Shown here: piece by piece, positions 8,181 to 16,845 of the stretch
How the letters are laid out: each line of letters starts with the position of its first letter
Numbering within the stretch: the stretch's first letter is position 1
Origin: Amphimedon queenslandica
Lineage: Eukaryota; Porifera; Demospongiae; Haplosclerida; Niphatidae
Assembly (NCBI RefSeq): GCF_000090795.2
Contig: NW_003546428.1
Coordinates: 70,251 to 93,398 of the forward strand
Length of the DNA: 23,148 nt
Direction: 5' to 3'
The notes under the pieces: generated by a model
What the model saw: only the letters and a program-made list of their open reading frames with translations
Told to the model about the DNA's origin: nothing
Databases searched by the model: none
Position numbers and translations under genes: made by a program

Positions 8181-9426
8181 ATACTACCAAACAATAAGAA
8201 AATATAATGATAGGTAATGTTAGTTTGTAAATGAACTGACTTGCTGCTTTTTAAAAAAAAGGTTGCAAAACTGCAGAAATAGTTGAGAGCTGTGACTGCG
8301 AGTGGAGAAATGGCAACTGAAGCTGAATGTTAAATTAGATTAGGAAATAGATCTTAGTATAGCTGAAAAATGATTAATAATTATGAGCTATTATAGGCTA
8401 TGAATATAACCAATGATTCAAAAATTTAAAAAAATTATTGCTTTAAAACAGCTTTTATTAGTAACTTGGTAGCGTTACTAAGTAGGATTCACCCGCACAC
8501 AAAATGGCTGCCACGACTTTTGAAGCCTTGCTATACCGGGAAAACGAGCTCCAATGCTTACCAGACTTTATTGAGGACCTTATCTTGACCAGAGCACTCC
8601 AATGGTACAACTAGCGTGGCTCAAGCTTGACCTTGTCTATGCGAAAAGTCGAAAATCAGCAAACCGTCTTGTTTTGTTCAGCCACCTTTTTTCATCTTCA
8701 TCTTCATCAAGTCCTGTCTATCCAGTTGTCGGTGTGTATCTCAGTATTAGTTGATGCTACAAGGATAATTCTTACACCAATCTACTCCAACAGTTTATGC
8801 GCAGGTCCATGTCCCATCAGATCATTCTTCAAGTAAAGAAAAAGTGATACTGTGACTGCTGGATAGAGCCATCTTAGGTGCTGCCGCCATTTTGTTAATT
8901 AAAGAAGCATGTGCTCCAAAATTTGGGTGTGGTCGCGCATGCTCAGAACTGCAGCTCTGGAAAAAGCAATTTATTTTTTACCAAGCTATGCTAGGAATCA
9001 ACTACTGCAATACTTTATGCACGTTTCCAGCTAAAAGAAGGTATTAATCTTGCATGTTACTGTTTTATCAAATGTGTGATTTTTTTTTAAAACAACAAGC
9101 AATTAATTAATGTATGATATGCAATGATGATATGAATGATAACAGCCTGGAAGAACAGAAATAACTGCAACATTGCTGGGAAAATGGACACTCTCAGCTC
9201 ACAGCTTCTTGAACAAGGACTTGTGTCAAGACTAGTATTATTTTCACTTGTCATCAGGATAGTTGATATTCCTTCAGCATGGCTATTCAATGCTTCTCCA
9301 ATAAATGATGTAAAGTCATAACAATGATAATAATAATAAAGAAAATTATTGTTTGTGTAAAATCAACAAGCATCACAATGGCAACTAAAGAAATAATATA
9401 AATGTTATAGAAAAATCAACATAATC
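8181..9426. other. Non-coding region with weak start-codon-like motifs
   Basis: The stretch holds an ACAAAATGGCTGCC context at 8499 (plus) with a 36-codon frame (MAATTFEALLYRE...) ending at 8614. It also holds an AAAATGGCGGC at about 8892 (minus) with a 22-codon frame. Both resemble metazoan start or YY1-type motifs, but neither frame has a supported splice partner. Frames at 8627-8836 and 9087-9321 have no recognisable content. Confidence 0.3.
8374..8440. repeat. Dispersed direct repeat, copy A (partner 9766-9830)
   Basis: The core TTATGAGCTA...GGCTATGAATATAA, then ATTCAA and an A-rich stretch, recurs at 9766-9830 with a few substitutions and a 4-base gap (TTAT). The pair flanks the 9427-9674 foldback at a distance and may mark an older insertion or segmental duplication. 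Confidence 0.55.
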
Positions 9427-9674
9427 AAGAACATAAAAAATTAAAAAAACAAGGTTAAGTGCGATTCTGAACAACCAACGAAAGTAAGAAATGAAAATCC
9501 TACTCGTGACACAAGTTCTACTCTACATTGCAAGGTAATCAGTCATTCTTACATAATAACATTGAAAGTACAATGTAGAGTATAATTTGCGTCACAAGTA
9601 GGATTACATTTCGTATTTTCGTTGGTCGTTCAGATTCCTACTTAACCTTGTTTTTCTCAATTTTTTATGTTCTT
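9427..9674. mobile_element. Foldback MITE with ~100-bp inverted arms
   Basis: The left arm (9427-9530) and the reverse complement of the right arm (9571-9674) match along almost their full length. The outer 16 bp AAGAACATAAAAAATT are perfect, and internal blocks include ACAAGGTTAAGT, CCAACGAAA and TACTCTACATTG. The loop is about 40 bp. Neither arm encodes protein. Size and structure fit a miniature inverted-repeat transposable element. I could not identify a clear target-site duplication, so its superfamily is unknown. Confidence 0.85.
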
Positions 9675-9679
9675 GTAAA

Positions 9680-10110
9680 ACAGTAGGTCTTCTTATGGAA
9701 CTGATACCTAAGGCAAAAATGTTAATTATTAATGGAAAGGATTATTAATTAATTATTAATTATGCATAATTATGAGCTAGGCTATGAATATAATTAAGAT
9801 TCAATAATTAAAAAAGTAATAATGTCATAAGTTATTTAAAAATTTTATCAATAATAATAAAAACAAGAACAATTATTATTTATTAATTACTTTATAAATT
9901 AATTATTAATAATTATTAATAAAAAGGATTATTAATTAATAAAATTTAATAAAATGTATCAAAGCAAATAAATGAAAAAATTTCTGTCAAATAAGAAAAA
10001 GTAGGATTCTCAAAAAAAAAGGAAACAAGGGGGTTGAAGTAATAGTTCAATTACTAATAATAAACGTTAATTACATTAAATAATAAATGTTAAACGTTTA
10101 TAAACATTAC
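9680..10110. repeat. AT-rich low-complexity tract (TTAATTAATTATTAAT-like)
   Basis: Long runs are made almost only of A and T, with repeated TTAATTAAT/TATTAAT words, and contain the second copy (9766-9830) of the 8374 repeat. An AACGTT-rich patch follows near 10060-10100. No gene is visible. Confidence 0.7.
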
Positions 10111-10688
10111 AATGTTAATGCTGCTCACGCTGTTAGTTATTAATTCTTAACCCCATCCATGAAAGAATTAAACTGCTAGAATCCAGTGACATTGCATGCA
10201 GGGCATGGAATAAGGATGGCTTGCTTGTCAGATATTTTTTTCTTAATAACAATGAATGGCTAATACACATAACTACTAATTATACCTTGACATATGTATT
10301 TAAGTTTTTTCAATTGCTGGCAGCAGCTTTGACAAAAACAGTAGAACTTCGTGCTTAGTAATCATATTTTGCCATACAACATACAATTACAATATTTAGG
10401 TTTCAAATTGACATGCAAATTCATACATTGTTTAGGACCATAATGAAATTAATAAATTAGTTGATAAACTGAATGATGTTTCTAAAGACATAATAATACT
10501 AATAACTTATTCTTACAGAATCAGTAAGCTATTGTCCAACACTATACACCTTTCTAACATGACAAAATACTGAACTTCCTTCTTGCGAGGTATTTTAAAA
10601 GGACAAATAAATATGAAATTTTCATTTATATTATTACCTAAAGATGTGGCTGCTGTGTTAGGTTCTTTCAGAACATAAAATAATTACT
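10111..10688. other. Non-coding region
   Basis: I see no open frame or structure worth calling. It may hold 3' untranslated sequence or distal exons of the minus-strand Ulp1-containing gene just upstream in transcription. Confidence 0.3.
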
Positions 10689-10870
10689 TTGAAGCAGTTT
10701 CCGATACCTCCAACAAGATCTGTTGTAAAAGCTTCCTTACTAATCATGTCTTTGTTGAAACTGATGATGGTGTACTGTAGACATAATTCTTTTTCAGCAA
10801 TAGCTTACATTGCCTTGTTTACATCAAATGACTAGCTGCAAAATCAAACGCCTCAAATCTTACATTATGC
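10689..10870 (-). other. Possible C-terminal exon of the Ulp1-containing gene
   Basis: After CATTTTGCATAG one frame reads HNVRFEAFDFAASHLM to a TAA. A shifted frame then stays open for about 39 codons, including AIAEKELCLQYTIISFNKDM and TDLVGGIGNCFK, to a GTAATT donor at about 10688. It is in the right place for the end of a C48 domain, but I recognise no motif. Confidence 0.2.
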
Positions 10871-13522
10871 TATGCAAAATGAATGACAAAAGCCACTGTC
10901 TCAAACCTTTTACACCAAACTAATACAATATTTTAATGAAAGTTAAAATGTTAATAAAATTTTACTTCAATTTATACATTATGACACTCATACTTTGCAA
11001 ATACTGTATGCAAACTACATGTCAATAGAATAAATACTAAATTTGCAATGTGGACTGTACTTACTAAACAAATAAATACACCACAGTCATTATTGCTTGT
11101 CTGCTTAGGCACTAACTGAAAAGTTGTAATATACATCAGGCAACAATAAAATACTTACATACAAACCTCATTCACAAAACTGTAGTTTTGAAGTTAAAAA
11201 ATTTCTCTGTCTGCTGCAATTACATTATTCATATAGTCTCTTAACTGCCTAAATCAATTATCAAAATAGTTAAAGCTACATTAACCAAATGTACTTCATT
11301 GGCTCTTTAACGTAACATATGTATCCTCCTATGCTATCATATACTGAAATAACTGTCATGTGTCCATGCAAGCTAAATTCAGAATGACTGCATGATAAGA
11401 CTCCAAATATGATTTTGTCAAATACCACAAGAGTCCAATTATTGTCCGCAACACAGCATGGTAATACGATTTTTGTAATACTTGATAATTGGAAGTCCTG
11501 ATAATATGCAAGTGTATAAGGCAATCGCACTTTTCATACCATAAAATAACACTTAAGTAGAGTTACCTCTGCCACACTTTGACTTAGAAAACATAGCCGT
11601 TGGTAAACAACAAAAGGATGGACTTAAAAAAAATACATTAACAATCAAACCTCTAAAAAATGTAAGTTGAATAAATAATCAAAAGAATGATCAATAATCT
11701 AAAATTTTAAAACGAAGTAAAATCTAAATTGCTGAATGCAGAGATTTCAGTATCTGTTAGCCATTCTCCATTGTACACAGATTGAAAATCACAATTTCAC
11801 AACAGCTGTATTGAATGTTACTAATCATGGAGATTCTGTAAGAGCAAAATGTTGGTTGATAAAAAGATATGTGCTAAATAGTATACAATTGACTGCAATG
11901 TCTGTTTTAGGCTTTTTTGCTCTAGATTTATTAAATTTCTGCTCTGTAATGCAACCATATTCACTTGAAACATGTAACATATTCACTTTGAGACGTAGAA
12001 GCCATGTTATGGCATTTCTTGTTTATGGAACTTTGTGTAAGTACACTATTTCCTCTAAATTTTGGCTTGGCTAAGCAATATTTGCATGTACCACATTCAA
12101 CAGCAACACAATTTTCACAGGTACTACATCGCTTCCGTTTCCTTTCTGTCAATAAAGTTATGCAAAAATTTATCTCAGCTGTTATATAGCTATAGTATCT
12201 AAACTTGGCAAAACCATCAATGACTCGTTAGTACTAACATTGCACAAAGGCGGCTGCAGGATTTCACTGAAAGTAGGGCAAAGATGTGGTTGAAAGTGGG
12301 AGTAGCCAAAAATAGGTGTGGCTATGACCACACCCACATGTCTTGCTCTTGAGTTCAAGTGTTTCAAGCAAGCTTTTAAGACTTCTATTTCAGCATTTCA
12401 TGAAAAAATCCAGTTGAAAAAGGCTGTGAACTTCTCAATGAATAGTTACCCTGCCATTCTTGTGTTAAAGAGGAGAAAATTTAGTACTTAAAAGACCTCT
12501 TTCAATGTAGAGTATCTGTAGCAAGGTGATTTAGCTGTTCAATGAGTCCTAGCTGACTATGATGATTAATAATGAAGCTGCCATATAAAGGAGTCAGTTA
12601 TTCTAGCTGCAGGTAACTGTAGATAATGTCTTCCTGAAGTGGCCAATAGACATGCATGGACGTATGAAGTGGCTGTCTCGCTTACTGTGTTGAACCATGC
12701 AGTTAGCAGCTTATTCGCCATTAATTATCACTTTGTTGAGCAAAATAATGTAGCTTTTGTCATTAAAATTGGCTATAGTCCATGTAATAACAACTAAATA
12801 ATTATTAATTAACTGCTAATTACGATGATGTCATCTTCTGGTAAGAAATTCTTGTTGGGCTTTGCCTTAATTGCCTGCCCCTGCAGCCGCGAATGACGTT
12901 GCACTGACTTAGATTTTTATCATGACGTGTCTGCAAAGTCAAAAGTAAGCTACATGCATATCAGTATACTATACCTTATTATGATTACTAATTCCTTTAC
13001 CGGTAGCACTAATTTCATTCTATAAATAAAGGATCATAATAAAATTTTATTTAGATTTTAGTACAACATTACCTCCTTTACAGCAGATTTTAAATTATTA
13101 AAATGTTTAGCAGCCTGGCAATCTTCCTGATCTACAACTGATTTGCATCCTGAATCCTATACATTAATTTGAGATAATAGTAACATTGTATTGCAGGTAT
13201 AGTTGTACATAGATCATACCTTGAAACTTTCTTCTGAATCTGGTCCACAAATAACTTCATAATCTTCTTTTCTAGGGGCTTTTTTACCACTTCTCTTCTG
13301 AGGTATTGACTGAGTGTTCCTTCTTAATTGAAATAAATATTTTTTTTGGGAACAAAAAACATCTAGTCCAATACTAATCCTAGCACCAATGATGTGATAG
13401 CACATGGTTGTCAAAGGGCAAGTACAAGTTTTATTAGGGAATAAACACACTGTATATGCATTTCCTCCTGTTCCAAATGGGTAAAAATACCCATTTCTGC
13501 ATTTTAGCTCATAAACTTTTTC
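10689..13522 (-). CDS. Multi-exon SWIM - CXXC - Ulp1/C48-like gene (possibly truncated or decaying)
   Basis: In transcription order the minus strand holds a SWIM zinc finger exon (13522-13220), a small phase-0 exon (13156-13073), a CXXC zinc finger exon (12145-11961) and several short exons covering a Ulp1/SENP-type (peptidase C48) domain. The C48 pieces are a WL.D block (about 11796-11707), an NW...YDS block (11535-11276), a short linker exon (11248-11157) and the Q...DCGVF catalytic exon (11115-11065). A possible tail lies at 10870-10689. SWIM fingers bind DNA or protein in transposases, CXXC fingers bind CpG DNA, and Ulp1 enzymes cleave SUMO-like modifiers, so a chromatin- or transposon-linked role is inferred. 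The 5' side stops at the foldback at 13531. Splice phases do not agree throughout, so decay or missed exons are likely. Confidence 0.6.
11065..11115 (-). CDS. Ulp1/C48 catalytic-cysteine exon
   Basis: This 51-nt exon has excellent signals: acceptor CAACTTTTCAG and donor GTAAGTAC. It encodes LVPKQTSNNDCGVFICL. The pattern Q-(5)-DCG(V/M)F is the oxyanion-hole Gln and nucleophilic Cys signature of Ulp1/SENP peptidases, and both residues are intact. This short exon is the strongest single piece of evidence for the C48 assignment of the whole locus. Confidence 0.7.
11157..11248 (-). CDS. Ulp1/C48 linker exon
   Basis: Acceptor TTGATTTAG at 11249 is followed by QLRDYMNNVIAADREIF, then a TAA, and a GTAAGT donor near 11157. 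It sits exactly where the helix between the YDS strand and the catalytic Cys is expected. One stop (or a 1-base indel in a T-run) interrupts it. Confidence 0.35.
11276..11535 (-). CDS. Ulp1/C48 central block with His position replaced by Asn
   Basis: The frame reads RLPYTLAYYQDFQLSS, then KIVLPCC, NNWTLVVFD and, after an insertion, VISVYDSIGG, ending at TAG 11276-11278. In C48 peptidases the catalytic His lies in 'HW.L..(I/F)D' and the next strand carries 'YDS'. Here the His codon is AAT (NNW), while Trp, Asp and YDS are kept. The roughly 20 residues between VVFDK and MTVISVYDS are longer than usual and could be a retained intron. An acceptor-like GTATGAAAAG precedes the block. Confidence 0.6.
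11707..11796 (-). CDS. Ulp1/C48 N-terminal block (WL.D)
   Basis: The frame after a TGA reads DFQSVYNGEWLTDTEISAF and ends at TAA 11707-11709. Ulp1/SENP catalytic domains begin with a 'WL.D..I......LL' element that fits GEWLTDTEISAFSNL. A strong acceptor (CATTTTGCTCTTACAG) lies upstream near 11850, but the intervening sequence has a stop in this frame, so the splice structure is uncertain. Confidence 0.4.
   Translation of the reverse strand, partial: NCDFQSVYNGEWLTDTEISAFSNLDFTSF
11961..12145 (-). CDS. CXXC zinc finger exon
   Basis: After the acceptor TTTATTGACAG the frame reads RKRKRCSTCENCVAVECGTC, then KYCLAKPKFRG and later INKKC. The spacing CxxCxxCx4CxxCxxC and the KPKF block match the CXXC domain of MLL-type proteins, which reads unmethylated CpG. 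Aligned by position, the family's KFGG is KFRG, the KQ pair of the CpG-reading loop is TQ, and the seventh Cys is Ser (AGT TCC), while the last Cys is kept. One zinc site is therefore incomplete. The frame runs into TGA at 11963-11961, with a possible GTGAAT donor just before. The upstream phase (1) does not match the 13073 exon, so an exon may be missing between. Confidence 0.65.
12241..12900. repeat. Possible inserted repeat bounded by inverted GCGGCTGCAGG ends
   Basis: GGCGGCTGCAGGATT begins at about 12250, and its inverse, CCCCTGCAGCCGCG, ends at about 12891. Both are followed inward by a GGGCAAAG/TTTGCC-type word. Between them lies no recognisable gene, but there is GTGTGGCTATGACCACACCCAC, a small palindrome, at about 12316-12337. 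The element would sit in an intron of the SWIM-CXXC-Ulp1 gene. The terminal similarity is short, so this is tentative. Confidence 0.25.
13073..13156 (-). CDS. Small phase-0 exon after the SWIM exon
   Basis: This exactly 28-codon segment lies between acceptor AATGTATAG and donor GTAATG. It joins the SWIM exon in phase 0 and reads DSGCKSVVDQEDCQAAKHFN and eight more residues, ending in KE. The clean boundaries and preserved frame on both sides argue for purifying selection or recent activity. It contains no known domain. Confidence 0.5.
13220..13522 (-). CDS. SWIM-type zinc finger exon
   Basis: The frame is open for 101 codons from just after a TGA (13525-13523) to a donor GTATGA at 13219. It reads LKCRNGYFYPF, then YTVCLFPNKTCTCPLTTMCY followed by HIIGARISIG. 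CTCPLTTMCYH fits the CxCx(n)CxH SWIM signature with all four ligands present. Downstream, FQLRRNTQ, RSGKKAPRKEDYEV and CGPDSEES form the basic/acidic tail I associate with this SWIM family, which is seen in invertebrate transposon-related proteins. The start of the exon is unclear: the only nearby AG is ATTCAATGAG, a weak acceptor, and the foldback begins 9 bases upstream. The catalytic or N-terminal partner of this finger is therefore missing from the locus. Confidence 0.7.
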
Positions 13523-13530
13523 TCATTGAA

Positions 13531-13924
13531 TAATTATAGAATGGCTGAAGCCACAAAGCTGCTGAATGGTGTTCTGGATTAAATGAAGAAGGTGAAGTCA
13601 AGCATATCAATGGTGTTTAGCCCAGTTTTCTAAAATTTAAATTAGTTTGTAGGAGAGTTTACGGTAACTCACTCCACCTATGGGTGGGCCTCCACTTCCT
13701 TATATAAGCCCTGACCAAGTGTTACGACGTTGGCCTTTTGATAAAGACTTTATATATTATTATCAAACAACACAGTCAATGTGAAGTCCCGCATATCAAT
13801 GATAGCAACATTATTATTATGGGTGAGATGGGCGGGAGACCATTGATATGCTCGACTTCACCTTCCTCATATAATCTAGAATAGCATTCACCTGCTTTAC
13901 GGCTTTAGCCATTCTGTAATTATA
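13531..13924. repeat. Foldback (inverted repeat) element, arms ~92 bp
   Basis: The left arm (13531-13622) and the reverse complement of the right arm (13832-13924) align through AGAATGGCT, AAGGTGAAGTC and AGCATATCAATGGT with scattered substitutions. A third, shorter direct copy (GTGAAGTCCCGCATATCAAT, 13781-13800) lies in the loop. The loop also carries a TATATAAG box at 13701-13708. One outer end abuts the SWIM exon, and the other abuts the end of the DIRS tyrosine recombinase frame. It may be a MITE-like foldback or part of the inverted terminal/internal complementary repeats of the DIRS element. Confidence 0.75.
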
Positions 13925-14640
13925 TTACAGAAGGTTCAGTGTCACATATTAATGCTGTTGTTTGTAGTTTTAAGGTCTGAGGCTCTGTCTTGTACAGGCT
14001 TGTAGTAGAATCACTAGAAAGAGGATTCTGTGTTTTAGTCCGCTGCATTAAGGATATCTTTAGTTGTGTGCTGGCACTCCTAACAGAGTGAGCTTTGAAA
14101 ACTCTGGTATCTATTCTGGCTGATTGCATGACTAACTTCAGCCATTTATTAATGGTGAATGATGTCACTGGATGATGTTGTTTGATAAACGAAACAAACA
14201 GTTGGTCTTGGCCCTCTCAATGTGGAGAGTCAGAGATTTCACTAAGCACAAACATTCATTTTCAGTGAACCTTGGAAAGAAGAGCTCTTTCATACTCCTA
14301 TCAGGTCTGGACTGTTTTGCCATGGCTGTTGGTGTAAACACCGCCCCCTCAGGAATATTTCTGTATCCTCTCAGATTCAGTTTTGAAATATATTCTGAAT
14401 GAGATGGGTGTGTCAGTGCCGGTAGCATGACTGTGCGTAAAGACAGTTGTTTCAATGTTATGCTCCCATTCAGTTGGTGCTCACCATTATGGTGAGTACA
14501 ACAATCACATCCCGTGTACCCTGGTATCTTGGTAGGGGAGGAATCGCCCCTTTCAATAGTCCGCTTACCAGAGGGTGCTGACCAATTGGGACCCCCTCAA
14601 TGGGGGTTCATAGATGCAATAGCCGACCTATAAGCATTTA
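13920..14640 (-). pseudogene. DIRS tyrosine recombinase, frameshifted
   Basis: The N-terminal part (about 14640-14500) has PIEGVPIGQHPLVSGLLKG and PPLPRYQGTRDV. The 14455-14165 frame has LPALTHPSHSEYISKLNLRG, where the family has 'LT..R.SEI', so the first catalytic Arg is His (CAT). The 14168-13920 frame has INKWLKLVMQSARIDTRVFK then AHSVRSAST, containing an intact HxxR box. A Tyr in STTSLYKTE may be the nucleophile position but its context is poor. Two frames overlap by 4 bases (14165-14168), which suggests a single indel. These enzymes integrate circular DIRS DNA. Confidence 0.75.
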
Positions 14641-14863
14641 AGGATCTGTACTGGTTTCCTTCCATGTACAGGTGTGCCAAAAAATTGACAACAACCTCTA
14701 TAGGTCCTGATCCAGCTGATCCACTTCTTGGCAAGTAAATAATAGGACTGTAAGGTTTTTGGTCTCCATTATTATAGGGAGGAGGTCTAAAGCTTCTTAT
14801 GAAAGTTTTAGACCTTCGTAGTGTTGCCTAAGATAGGCCCCATGGCTAGAGGTGGGGTAAAAT

Positions 14864-15885
14864 CTAGTTAATCCTCTTATTACCGCTTGCTGTGGGCCTA
14901 TCCTCAGTGGCTGTGCTACTAGCAGACTCAGTAGCTTGGGATACCAAGGCTGTGATGGCTATATTTGGGGCAATTAAAATTAGGTCTGCCCCTTGAGACT
15001 CCAACTTCGCTAATACCCTCCCATTGAGGCTCCATGGAGGGTTAGCATATCCCTTCACTAGACTCCAGTCCTGTAGAAAAGCATCTTTTGCTTCAACTAG
15101 TGGATCTGGCGTCCAGCTGTACTAGAGGGGTAGTTGGTGTTTCAATTGTGTTTCAAACAGATTGACCTCTAGATAGGGGAAGTGGTCTTGAACTTGGTGA
15201 AAAATTTGCTTTTTGAGCATCCAGTCGGAGCGATCTTTTATCACTCTCAACTCTCTGTCTGCTATCACATTCTCCTTCCCTGGGCTGTGCTGTCAATTGT
15301 ATGTCGCTCTGCAGACACCACATTCATAAATCTCTCGCCAATTCTGTGGCATGGGCGGAGACTGTCCCACCCAAATTGATTGCATATGTTACTGCTGTCA
15401 TATTGTCCAGTAGCAGCAGTACTCTCTTGTTTTCCTGATTCTTTAGGAAGGTTTTCACTGCCAGAGTTGCTGCTGTAGCTCTAAGCAGTTAATGTGGAGA
15501 TTCCTCTTCTGCTTAGACCAAAGACCTCCGGTCTCTTTCTCTTGACATGATTCTCCCCATCCTGTGAGGGACGCATCTCATTCTATTTGAAGATCTGTTT
15601 GCCTCAGCACCAGGCTTTTCCCATTCCAGGTTGCTAAGTGATTGCTCCACCAATCCAGCTTGTTCAAGGCTTTTGGTGAGAGGTGGGATGGTGCATCATA
15701 GCAATGTTGCTCAGTTGTAGAGCTTTTGCTACATCCCTCTGCATTGCTCTGCAGAACAAGGGGCCTAGAGGTACTGCTTTGGACACTAAATTAAACTTTC
15801 CCAGTGGGCTTGATACCTGTCTGATGGTTGGTGGAATTTGAGACAGCTGATGATCATTGAGTATCATGGCTGCCTCCTTCCTCAA
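14864..15885 (-). pseudogene. DIRS RNase H / methylase-like region, degenerate
   Basis: The RT-RNase H connector is visible at 15885-15664 (SSPLGKFNLVSKAVPLGPLF, CRAMQRDVAKAL). Between 15660 and 15080 short segments recall an RNase H fold but are broken by many stops. At 15058-14864 the frame reads GYANPPWSLNGRVLAKL and DLILIAPN. The NPPW motif with this context occurs in DIRS1-group elements, where a DNA adenine methylase-like domain has been proposed. Catalytic competence is very unlikely. Confidence 0.6.
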
Positions 15886-15974
15886 TTACCTTATATTCTG
15901 GCATGGAAGATGCAACTCCAATGCTCTGGAGTCCACTATTTATTCAACGAATTCTATTTCCTGGGCTGGCTGTG

Positions 15975-16713
15975 TCACTTTTTATCCAGGTGTATAGTAT
16001 ATCCCAGATTCTGTAACAGATACATACGAGCTACTGTATAGCACTGGGCCAATTCTTTTGTCTCTGCCAGGACTAAGATATTGTCTATATATGCCACTAG
16101 CCTGACTCCTAGGTCTCTGAGCAGAGTTAGATCTGGCTTTAGGGTCTTGGTAATGACCCAGGGAGCACAGAACAGGCCAAATGGCACACATGAAAACTGG
16201 CAGTCTTGCCTTTCCATTGAGAATTGCAAGAAAGTCTGTCCTGCTGTTAGATGGGGATCGTGAAATATCCATCCTTCAGATCCACCTTGGTCATCCAATC
16301 TCCCTTTTTCAGGACGTCTTTCAATTTGTGAAGGCCCTCCATCTTGAAGTGATGAGGAGGGATATAGTTGTTGAGGCTCTTCAGAATAATGACTGGCGTC
16401 ATGCCCAAATTCTTTTTCAGGGCTAGGAACAGGCTTGAGAAAAGCCTTGAGTCTCTTAGGAGACTTTTGTGATTGCTCCATTTGTTAAAAATTTTGTTAT
16501 CTCCTCTCTCACCAAGACTTGTTGAGAGTCAGAGAGTATTGCCACTGTGGGCTGTACCGCTTGACTGTGGATTGACAAAAAGTCTATTTTGTATATTTTG
16601 TATCCCCTTATTGTGTTATGGATCCACTGATCCTGCGATATTTTGGACCAATTGTCTTTGAACAAAGTTAGCCTCCCAGCTACCAAAAAATTGCACACTT
16701 CTAGTGGAACCAC
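15975..16713 (-). pseudogene. DIRS reverse transcriptase, frameshifted
   Basis: The segment opens with AGRLTLFKDNWSKISQDQW, the usual lead-in to DIRS RT. After a frameshift one frame reads PVIILKSLNNY, HHFKMEGLHKLKDVL and WMTKVDLKDGYF (motif A, catalytic Asp kept) to a TAA near 16252. Another shift gives FSCVPFGLFCAPWVITK and then LGVRLVAYIDNILVLAET. The active-site YIDD is YIDN (GAC AAT), which removes a metal-binding Asp. At least two frameshifts and one stop lie inside the domain. Confidence 0.85.
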
Positions 16714-16845
16714 CCTCTTTTAGACCAATGTCATAATTAATAAATCCTTTGTAAAACAGTGATTTTGAATAATGTGAGTCTCTCTCTAGTTGACAATGGT
16801 TCAAGCACATCATTTCCTGGTTGGAGGCTTTTGGTCTCTCTTGAA

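Noticed and set aside
8504..8614. Short plus-strand ORF in a good start context (MAATTFEALLYRE...)
   Set aside because: It has only 36 codons, no obvious donor site and no recognisable family. A first exon is possible but unsupported.
11736..12189. Plus-strand ORFs (11736-12074, 12004-12189) over the CXXC exon
   Set aside because: They are shadows of the minus-strand CXXC coding sequence, which has a specific cysteine pattern and an acceptor site.
13531..13924. Definite assignment of the foldback as DIRS inverted terminal repeats
   Set aside because: No matching inverted copy was found near the gag end (17.3-17.9 kb), so this remains only a possibility.
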